Assembly (NCBI GenBank): GCA_949358305.1 | Contig: OX442318.1 | Location: 9,964,517 to 10,028,516 of the forward strand | Reading direction: 5' to 3' | DNA length: 64,000 bases | Source of the DNA: Strigamia acuminata | Taxonomy: Eukaryota; Arthropoda; Chilopoda; Geophilomorpha; Linotaeniidae | Shown here: positions 57,001 to 64,000 of the stretch, in pieces | How positions within the stretch are numbered: the stretch's first letter is position 1 | Layout: the number at the start of each line of letters is the position of its first letter | The notes under the pieces: model-generated | Told to the model about the DNA's origin: nothing | Database searches by the model: none | The model's input: the letters and a program-made list of their open reading frames with translations, nothing else | Made by a program: the position numbers and the translations under genes

Positions 57001-57050
57001 CGTCTCTTCGCCGGCCTTCCTCTCGGTCTCTTCTCTGAAGGAGTCGCCAT
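54027..57050 (-). CDS. Gag, 1007 residues, with AT-hook, coiled coils, PPSY and CCHC knuckle
   Basis: This is the structural protein that packages the element's RNA. The ATG at 57050 has a good context (A at -3, G at +4) and is about 110 bases from the LTR. An AT-hook-like PRGRPAKRR lies at residues 9-17. Predicted coiled coils, rich in Q/E/L, run at about 155-260 and 280-355. A basic stretch SRKKRKRQ (416-423) looks like a nuclear-localisation signal. A low-complexity P/G/D/R hinge covers about 455-575. The capsid-like part is near 615-800 (WFRRKDFTKWDDFVKQFMFKFG, cut here by position 684-705). PPSY at 829-832 is a PPxY late-domain motif. One knuckle, C965-X2-C968-X4-H973-X4-C978, ends the protein. 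At 1007 residues it is about twice the usual Ty3 Gag. The stop lies two codons after a frameshift site leading into pol. Confidence 0.93.
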   Translation of the reverse strand: MATPSEKRPRGRPAKRRVAIDLPVVDQEVTESQELFEAMDQTANCNSAQLIVNEFTQALERQQPSPPSGQLDLNNPTGSGRSKSQNDDLNLRIQSSSAEHSLNSSPVQGAAQQDSENSNMEVSHSPVRVTMMDALREQARLEGVIVTSEMTVEQIHKAMVRKQSQKDVEIVRTSLQAEFERMRAEMHQQNAELKQQRANDHVKLLQLEQEKASWLITDEEQQQRLEQLNQAQKDLEIANENLRLANANLREANTNLMTAELTAPVRAREIIPSCSRNYENYAVEQAARAKRLAQRENEVFLARQQSVIDAGQAAKSLSTAEQLLRADLAAQARENEILRADLLTVQENFAVVVQKVQDVCGEDNFAKPAPVLQKGASKSPELIDLTSAKPKVSRQSSWTDSDDSRSSRGSRNSHHSRKKRKRQPDPTEYHSPKVPQNSDRFFSNSDQLIGLLAKKNKEREKPHDRGRSHDNPREGSPKRDCHNDIRDGPRYRGNPPGGDPPGGDSSDGHGGGHSRDHNSNGNRNGRGPPNGDRRPPDGDDPPDPDPPPNPNHESASDTDSSRPSVRGRSRHRTRSRTQRPDFYTKDEIDQLLRQNAQQQRKSRRDKIILQKISEFTSDKWTHQTTDEKFIRWDRVIPHAYNGNWQAGSNLLLEIFELGKVHSFSCEGALAHLVPRILVGGVKEWFRRKDFTKWDDFVKQFMFKFGESSEDIKTLWRCLKQRKGESLHSYMLRAENLLGRMPHAVTDATADDQFRAGLTEYSKNILMMSDAPDPGKFSELNEFMEVNQLRIDEKYKAYLTEAERSAYLKREKRLAEQNNETFNGLKLLQPPSYEDFLDEVDEKSSKKESSKKDVKNPHSVPKLHANITGAETPSSEAEEAEEEEETGDETMALLAKAAALLAKNNPVAGKWKPRMKPKNVSFDASKVNTERNSKSPAVSPERRSDARSRSASPAATKKKSPATDPCNLCKKLGHWQKDCPSSKKDKPVSTAEFEKAVKIITDMFRKNL

Positions 57051-57141
57051 TTTTCAATGAGGATAAAGAAAGGATAGAGAAGAAAGATAAGCAAGATAAA
57101 AATGGCGGGTAAATTTTAACTAACAAAGTTATACAATGACT

Positions 57142-57159
57142 ATCCCGGACGGGCCCCCA
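57142..57159 (-). promoter_or_regulatory. Primer binding site, tRNA-Pro type
   Basis: On the minus strand, two bases (CG) after the 5' LTR, the sequence is TGGGGGCCCGTCCGGGAT. The tRNA-Pro primer site of gammaretroviruses and HTLV is TGGGGGCTCGTCCGGGAT, so 17 of 18 bases agree. Reverse transcription would start from tRNA-Pro, whose exact sequence in this host may match all 18. Confidence 0.9.
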
Positions 57160-57161
57160 CG

Positions 57162-58120
57162 TGCTGCGATCCGGGTTTTTATCCACTTAATTTCTAATAA
57201 ATTAAGCAGAAACCGCAGGTGAATGCTATAAAAGACTTACAATCGGCGGCCTTAAATTATCTAGGGGTTAAGTTTAAGGAAAAGAAATAAAAAGACAGTT
57301 TTATTAATAAAAATCACAAATATGTATTTATTCGTTTAAATTACAATGACTAGTTAAAAATATCACAATGGCGACAAGTCGCGAAATGAAATGAGCGGGA
57401 ACAATGGAAGGGCTTGCAACGACTGTTGCAAGCTACAAAGCGCTAAAATGGCGCTTAAACAACACACAGTTGTTAGGCGAAGGCGAATTGTCTTCGTTTG
57501 CTGAACTCACGAACGATGGTCGAAGACGATGGTTCTCGTGGGCTCCTTCTACGGCTCGTGCGACGGCTCGGCGGCGGTGGTTGACGGCTGTAGGCGTCCG
57601 GCTCTCGTACGATGGCGGTGGCTGTCGTTCGCGCGGCAGCGACGGCGATGGTTCACGATCGTCGGGAAACTTCTTCTTCTCGTTTGCTGGAATTAGCTAC
57701 GGCTAATTCAAGCAGAATTGCTGGCTTTGTGCTTTGGGTGGCACAAAGATAGCAGGTGAAACTGAGTTACAACGGTCCTCTATCAATACGTATTGTCGGA
57801 GCAGATATCGCAGTGATGTTGAGGTTGTTGTTGTATTTTTCAGAGTCCCGATTTGAGCCAAGACGCGAGCCCAGCACGCTTCAATATTGCGCAGAAAACC
57901 TGCGCACTTAGCTCAAATGGGTGCAACTAGTGGTTATTACACCATATTGCACCATAACGGCTAATAACCGTTTTCACCCCGGACAACCTGGGGTGATATG
58001 TGCCTAGAGAGGATTTCTCCCCTCGGTCACATGATCTGACTTGGCGTGTGCCACAGTCAAATTAATTAGAAGATAATTAATTTAATCTTCTAAGTTGGTG
58101 AATATTTTGAGATCACCACA
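57162..58120 (-). repeat. 5' LTR (959 bp)
   Basis: On the minus strand it starts TGTGGTGATC and ends GATCGCAGCA. Two AATAAA words on the minus strand (plus 57300-57305 and 57327-57332) could provide the poly(A) signal of R. I see no TATA box in sense orientation, although TATAAAAG occurs antisense at 57227-57234. A GC-rich CGG-type block occupies about 57540-57660. It is identical by eye to 45784-46742. Confidence 0.95.
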
Positions 58121-58124
58121 GTTG

Positions 58125-59929
58125 AAATTGAATTTTTTTTTTAAATTGATAAATTGAGAGTTTATAAGTTTTCTAAGTCAAAAAATTCGATAAATTCTCA
58201 TTTTTAAGTTAAAAAAATCTATTAATTTCTAAATTTTAAATATAAAAATCGAAAAATTCACATTTTGAAGTTAAAAAATCGATGACTTGGCATTTTTATG
58301 TTTAAAAAAATTCCATTCAACGTGCGTTATAAATGTCACTATCGCAGTGATCTTTAACGAAAGAAACCGGTACCAATACCGAACTAAAGACGGTATTCGA
58401 TATTCGGTATTTTCTTAAAAAATTACCGGTTTTTGATACCGGTAAATACCAGAAAAGAAACCCTAACTGGAGGTTTCTAACATTGTTTCCTGACAGTTTC
58501 CACACTTTCAGACACCTAGCTCTTGCGGTTTTTGAGTTACGCAAACTTTTACGCACACAAAGTCCATATCTCGTTCGGATTTTTACAACATAACAAAAAT
58601 AAAAAACTTGACATCTTTTACATCACATCTCTGATACATCAACTTGAATAATTACAATTAATAGGATTAAAATTAAGTGGAATTGAAATCACTTCTTTGA
58701 CTGACACAAGTGATACTTACCTCTCTGGCACCCGCCATCGTTTGTTGTTACCACACGTAGCAGCCATCTTTTTAGTTCAATTCAAATTTTAGCGTCTTCA
58801 ATCCAGAATTCACTTCTTTAAGTGATTTAAGGAGAAATAAATTCGTCTTTTGAGAATTAAATGACAATCCTGGCAACAAAAATACAAATTACCACCTGTA
58901 GTCATAACAAAACCATATTTACTTACACTTTTAACGTTTAATTATCCAGTTGTTTCGTCACCTTGAACCTATTGACTAAAACCGTCGTGTTTTTGCATTG
59001 GGAAAAGGACAGCGAGGCTTTAGTTTGCGCTGAGGGCTCTCCAGTGTCCTATAGATTACCACAATGGATGACGGCCTTCTTCTTTTGGGGGCAAGGCTTC
59101 TCCGCAAGGTTAGACCGCATCCGGGCACATGTTATGACAGTGCACCGCTAAATGTGAATAAATAATGAATTTTTGGACAGGTGACTTTTGCATGCATTGA
59201 TGCAATGTGTTTGATTTAAAAAGGATCGGATATTTCTGAGGTTGTAGACGTCAAGTTCCTTAAAGGGGAAAAATGGTTCATTGAAGTGGAATTATTGACC
59301 GCGAGAACAAATAAGATTTTAATGATTCTTCGTCTGTTATTGAAACAGATAATGGGGATTTCAATTTGGTAAATGTGCTTGTGAAATTAACATTTAATCG
59401 TAATAACAAATATTTATTAGCTATCATTTTGACGAAGCTATTTTCATTTCAATTCCCCATTAACGGCGAAACGAACCATTTTCTCGTTGCTGGCATTGTG
59501 TGTTTAGTCAATTTAGTGATGTGTGTTTAAAGTGTACTGTTAGCGGATGTTCGGGTGTTTTTTTTTTTTTTTTTTTTGATGAAAATTTAAAGAAGTAGAG
59601 TTCTTTTGATTAATTTTAATGAGGTAGGAAATGTGGACATTAAAAATATATGCGTACATATAAAAGAGAGAAATTTTGTTTTATCTTTCGTCCCTGGAGC
59701 TTCGCTGCAATGAAGTTGGTTATTTGGGTCTGAAAATTTTGATGCTTGTTTCTTGTATTCGAGTTGTTGTTTAAAATGTCATTTCAATTTGGAATAATTG
59801 AAGGAAAAAAATAGTTTTTGTTTCATTTTAACGTTTCTACAGGATGGTTCTGATAAATGATGTCGTTACTTATAAGTTGGATTTAGAAACTCTAGAAATT
59901 CTTTTGGAAATCTAGAATTGTACTGTATA
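58125..59929. other. No gene seen; repeat fragments
   Basis: AT-rich degenerate repeats (aagttaaaaaatcgat words) run to about 58320. Positions 58470-58575 are a dispersed-repeat copy (partners 33400 and 44075). Positions 58795-58870 match the inverse of 26215-26290. A short GC-richer frame at 58963-59151 has no homology I recognise. A T-run lies near 59553-59577. Confidence 0.5.
58470..58575 (+). repeat. Dispersed repeat, 5' half (third copy)
   Basis: Shares ggtttctaacattgtttcct, ctttcagacacctagctctt and aaagtccatatc with 33400-33525 and 44075-44195. Confidence 0.75.
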
Positions 59930-60560
59930 TTTATAAATCCTTTAAAAAAATATAGATTTCTGCTCAAAATTTAGAAATTCTCCTATAAATCTAGAAATTC
60001 TTCAACAAATCTAGAAATTCTTCAAAAAATCTAGAAATTCTTCAAAAAATCTAGAAGTTCTTCAACAAATCTAGAAGTTCTTCAAAAAAATTAGAAATTC
60101 TTTAATAATTCTAGTAATTCTTGTATAAAATCTAATAATTCTTATATAAAATCTATAAATTCTTATATAAAATCTATAAATTCTTATATAAAATCTAATA
60201 ATTCTTCTATAAAATCTATAAATTCTTCTATAAAATCTAGTAATTCTTATATGAAATCTTCTATAAAATCTAGTAATTCTTTTATAAAATCTAGTAATTC
60301 TCATATAAAATCTAGTAATTTTTATATAAAATCTAGAAACTCTTATATAAAATCTAGAAATTCTTATATAAAATCTAGAAATTCTTATATAAAATCTAGA
60401 AACTCTTATATAAAATCTAGTAATTCTTTTATAAAATCTAGTAATTCTTATATAAAACCTAGTAATTCTTCTACAAATGTAATAATGTTTCTACAAACCT
60501 ATAAATTCTTCCCTAAATCTATAAAATTTTCAAAAAAATCTAGAATTCCACCAAAAATCT
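59930..60560. repeat. Minisatellite of about 20-21 bp units
   Basis: Left part (to about 60110): units of aaatctagaaattcttcaa, about 20 bp. Right part (60110-60480): units of attcttatataaaatctata and variants, exactly 21 bp. The 21-bp period keeps frames open on both strands (7-residue peptide repeats such as YIKSRNS), which is a by-product, not evidence for a gene. Confidence 0.9.
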
Positions 60561-61800
60561 ACTAATTTTTAAAAACACACACATATAAACAAATCTCGAA
60601 AAATTCCAACAAAAATCTCCAAACTAAAAATCCATAAATTCTACAAATTCCCAGCAATAAAACATCCAGCAATTCCTCCAAATTCCCACCAATAAATATC
60701 TTCCAACGTCATAAACAGCGACAATCACCTCGATTTAATAACCAATTCCCCTAATTTCCACCACCACCTCCACACCCACAAATCAAACTCCGCATTCCCC
60801 TTCACATTCTCAATTCGACGCAACAACTTTTTAGCAATGACCTCAGAGTGCAGATTTCTCTGATAATTTTGACACGTTCAGCAATAGAAGATGTTGATGC
60901 ATTCCAATCACTGACGTTTCCTCTCAAATTGCCTCTCCCAGTCCATCCGTGTCTTCATTGAAACATCACATCAATTCTTTGCCTCTCTCGCATGAGATGG
61001 GACTTGCCTTATTATCATTAGCATAGATATGATCCGATTGCTTCGCCTTATGGCGTCTCGGGGCTGTTTCCATGGTTACTGGGGCGCCCATTATCACCCG
61101 TCTCCTCCATAATACACGACACCCTCCTACTCCCTTCACACTGCACTGCAACTGCAACTGAGTCGATTTCCGGCCAGATTGCAACACCATCCTCCATTGC
61201 CCTTTCACTTTCCAACCCATTTTTTAACACTAAAGTGCGATTTGCCGCAAACTCGCACATAAAAAACTCGTAATTGATAAAAATAGAAACATTTTTTTTT
61301 TTTTTGCTTTCGTTTTTCATTTTTATTTCAGTTTTAAATTCAAATTTTAAATTTTTTTTTTATTATTGTTATTGGAAAACATTAAAAGGATGTTAAATTC
61401 TTGTTAAGTCTTTTTTTTTATGACTCAAAGACATTTTGCGTCTGCGAGTTGATATAAATGACAAACATGATTCGAATTGAATTTTCCTCACTTTGCGCTT
61501 TCCTGCATAGCAATGAGTTTCGAAAGATTGGTCATAGATTGATTTTCTCGCTTTCTCAGGAAATTCCTTAGATTTATTCAACAAATTTTGGCCAGCATGA
61601 AAGCACATTAGATGGAAATAACTACACAAACGACAAAACTCGCCCACAATATAAAAAAAAAATGAATTTACAATTTACCAATAACATCATCAATCAAAAT
61701 TTCCTCCCACAGGAAGAACAAAAATGGCAAAAACAATTAGACTACATTGTATATGAAATTGATGAGCCCACACTTCAAGGTGCTGTTTTTGGTAATAAAT
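60561..61800. other. No gene seen
   Basis: Open frames on the minus strand at 60966-61320 and 61393-61647 show no motif. T-rich runs lie near 61290-61370. Confidence 0.45.
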
Positions 61801-61807
61801 GGTGTAC

Positions 61808-61981
61808 AATGCGAGTTAGTAATTGTGTGCCACAACAATGCGAGTTAGTAACTGTGTACCACAACAATGCGAGTTAGTAACTGTGTACCACAACAATGCG
61901 AGTTAGTAACTGTGTACCACAATAATGCGAGTTAGTAACAGTGTACCACAACAATGCGAGTTAGTAACTGTTTGATTGTTG
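61808..61981 (+). repeat. Six copies of a 29-bp tandem repeat
   Basis: Unit aatgcgagttagtaactgtg followed by taccacaac. The copies are nearly identical, with the first and last slightly diverged, so the expansion is recent. Confidence 0.92.
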
Positions 61982-63099
61982 TTGCGATCACGCTAATATA
62001 CAATAGAAATGTTACAATAAGTGGCAACCATACAATACAGATGTGTTTATGTTGATCTCCAGGCTTTAGTCTTTAGTTTTACGTAAACACATAGCTGGTA
62101 AATTACATTTTAATTAAAAATTAATAAATTACAACATTGTAAAGTGCAATATAACAGCTCAGTAGTAAACAGACGATGTGTTTTTTTGTCGCTGAATGAA
62201 CAACTATTCGCCGGTTGTTACGAAATTCTAAACACACAAACCCATCGTTATTGTGAACAGTTCCAGCATATTGAAATTTATCTATTCCTAAGATTTGTGC
62301 TTACTTTTTAATTCGTGTGTCAAAATTGATCAAGAACCAAATTTTCTCATCCGATGGTTCCAACCTCATTTCGAAAGATATAACAGTGCAGAAAAAATGC
62401 AAACGGTGCATATTTTCAGATGAAACATACTACATTTTACAAGAACAGGAACATCCCACTTTTTACCTAACGCCATGACTTCCTTCTTGATGTATGTTCG
62501 ACAGAATGCAATCAGACAAAGGAAAAAAGTTGCATTCTAACACTCCATTGATACAATTTCGCCGTGAAATGATGGAATGCAGATTTTTCCCAACGAATAG
62601 CTACATTCTGCTCCATAATGTATATTTTGTTACTGCGTTGCAAAAATGGAGCGAAAGCAAGGATGAAATCTGGTGGGAATTCCTATTGGTGTAATCCTTT
62701 GTCTTGACAAATTGGCAGTGGCATTTTCAGTGGAGGAAAGAAAGAAAGACAAAGAAAAAAAGTCTGTATGTATATAGGAATGATGAATGTTGCCAAGATT
62801 TCTTTAAAAATGGATGCATTTCAATTCTTTACATGTTCGCTAAGAGCCATCGTGATTAGGTCCCTACTGTCTCTTCTATGGGAATGAATACCTGTTTTAA
62901 AGGATTTTTCAATGAGTCAATGTTGACAAAACACGGTGGAAAAAAATGTGTTTCCATCTTTCCAACATATCTAGACATCGATTGGTTGGAGACTGAAAGG
63001 TAACGTTATTAGAAGCTCCTCAAACGGAATACATCGAGGTTGTATGTTCTATAAAACCGGAAGTTTGCATTCAGGTCGGTTTTACCACAAACAGACACT
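61982..63099. other. No gene seen
   Basis: Unique AT-rich DNA. The short frame at 62494-62694 carries no recognisable motif. Confidence 0.45.
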
Positions 63100-63880
63100 A
63101 AACTGTACAAAAACTGAAACTGAAACTAAAAGTGAACTGGAACTAGAACTGAAACTGAAACTAAAAGTGAACGGGAACTAAAACTAAAACTAAAAGTGAA
63201 CTGGAACTAAAATTGAAACTGGAACTAAAAGTGAACTGGAACTAAAATTGAAACTGGAACTAAAAGTGAACTAGAACTAAAACTGAAACTAAAATTGAAG
63301 CTGATGAAACTAAAACTGAAACTGAAATTGTAACTGATGGAACTAAAACTGAAACTAAAACTGAAACCGATGGGCCAAGAACTGAAACTGAAACTGAATT
63401 AAAGCTGAACTGAAACTAAAACTGAAAATGAAACTAAAAGTGAACGGGAACTGAAACTGAAACTAAAAGTGAACTGGAACTAAAATTGAAACTGGAACTA
63501 AAATTGAAACTGGAACTAAAAGTGAACTAGAACTAAAACTGAAACTGAAATTGAAGCTGATGAAACTAAAACTCAAACTGAAATTGTAACTGATGGAACT
63601 AAAACTGAAACTGAAATTGAAACCGATGGGCCAAGAACTGAAACTGAAATTGTAACTGATGGAACTAAAACTGAAACTGAAATTGAAACCGATGGGCCAA
63701 GAACTGAAACTGAAATTGTAACTGATGGAACTAAAACTGAAACTGAAATTGAAACCGATGGGCCAAGAACTGAAACTGAAATTGTAACTGATGGAACTAA
63801 AACTGAAACTGAACTGAAACAAAAACTAAAATTGAAACCAAAACTGAAACCTGAAATTGAAACTGAACTGAACTGAAAAA
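63100..63880. repeat. Hexanucleotide-derived satellite with 66-bp higher-order unit
   Basis: Built from actgaa/actaaa/attgaa hexamers. From about 63583 to 63815 it is organised into near-identical 66-bp units marked by gtaactgatggaact and gaaaccgatgggccaagaac. The 22-codon period gives open frames on the minus strand (FSFSFSS-type repeats), which I regard as by-products. A less regular array occupies 63100-63580. Confidence 0.9.
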
Positions 63881-64000
63881 ATTTTGCGCACAACTGTTTT
63901 TCATCGCTTCGCGCAATTGTGAACAACAATTCGCAGCATTGTGACCCTTTACGATAAGTCCCTACATGAGATCGACCTTACTGGTGCCAAGATAGTCCAT
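63881..64000. other. Window edge, nothing recognised
   Basis: Unique sequence after the satellite. Too short to judge. Confidence 0.5.

Larger units (their letters stand above)
45784..58120 (-). mobile_element. Full-length Ty3/gypsy-type LTR retrotransposon, 12.3 kb
   Basis: The element is bounded by 959-bp LTRs with TG...CA ends, identical by eye, and by an exact 4-bp target duplication GTTG (45780-45783 and 58121-58124). Read on the minus strand, the order is 5' LTR, tRNA-Pro-type primer site, gag, -1 frameshift signal, pol (PR-RT-RH-IN), spliced ORF3, polypurine tract, 3' LTR. The domain order with RNase H before integrase and a GPY/F-type tail places it in the Ty3 (Metaviridae) group. 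All main frames are uninterrupted. Identical LTRs and open frames imply a recent and possibly active copy. It exceeds the usual 5-8 kb of Ty3 elements, mainly through a long Gag and the extra ORF3. I cannot assign a named clade without a phylogeny. Confidence 0.96.

Noticed and set aside
45744-58467. Possible hAT MITE (TAGGGTT...AACCCTA) hosting the 12.3-kb retrotransposon
   Set aside because: Terminal similarity is only about seven bases and no 8-bp duplication is present.
60071-60565. Open frames with 7-residue peptide repeats on both strands
   Set aside because: The 21-bp minisatellite period keeps frames open; no start context, homology or composition typical of genes.
63463-63929. Serine/phenylalanine-rich frames of about 118 codons on the minus strand
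   Set aside because: They are translations of the 66-bp satellite in two frames.

Overview
This is a 64-kb piece of AT-rich animal (metazoan) nuclear DNA. The evidence is the dense mix of short non-autonomous DNA transposons, minisatellites, a 5S-rRNA-derived sequence, GT-AG introns and two Ty3-type LTR retroelements. Nothing identifies the species; the repeat content suits an aquatic invertebrate, but that is inference. I find no host protein-coding gene I can defend. The window looks like a gene-poor or intronic tract built up by repeated transposon insertion.

Layout. Positions 1-9,000 are unique AT-rich DNA with fragments of a pogo/Tigger-like MITE family (4417, 5135-5665) and a 20-bp-unit minisatellite (7181-7775). 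Positions 9,000-40,000 carry MITEs of several superfamilies, several with clear terminal inverted repeats and target-site duplications: Harbinger-like at 9087, TA-flanked at 11195, a foldback at 13391, hAT-like at 13597, 31585 and 37470, a 9-bp-TSD element at 21042, and a pogo-like element at 28029. The same stretch holds a Ty1/copia RNase H remnant (18008), a 5S-like sequence (21737) and a nest of at least three insertions at 37388-38735.

Positions 40049-41994 are an intact-looking 1.95-kb gag-only LTR element with identical 215-bp LTRs, a 5-bp TSD, and two tandem-repeat arrays where pol would be expected.

Positions 45784-58120 are the main feature: a 12.3-kb Ty3/gypsy-type retrotransposon on the minus strand, bounded by two 959-bp LTRs identical by eye and a 4-bp TSD (GTTG), so probably young. 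It has a tRNA-Pro-type primer binding site and a polypurine tract. Its long Gag has an N-terminal AT-hook-like motif, coiled coils, a PPSY late-domain-like motif and a CCHC knuckle. A textbook -1 frameshift signal (A AAA AAC, 5-nt spacer, stem-loop) leads into an open PR-RT-RH-IN pol.

Downstream of pol, in the position of env, is an unrecognised ORF3. Two small introns with exactly matching phase extend it upstream to an ATG, giving a predicted 819-residue protein with a basic NLS-like 5' exon and no visible membrane segment. The spliced ORF3 plus a CRE-bearing stretch between pol and ORF3 is my best candidate for something undescribed. Positions 58125-64000 contain dispersed-repeat copies and three more tandem arrays (59930, 61808, 63100).
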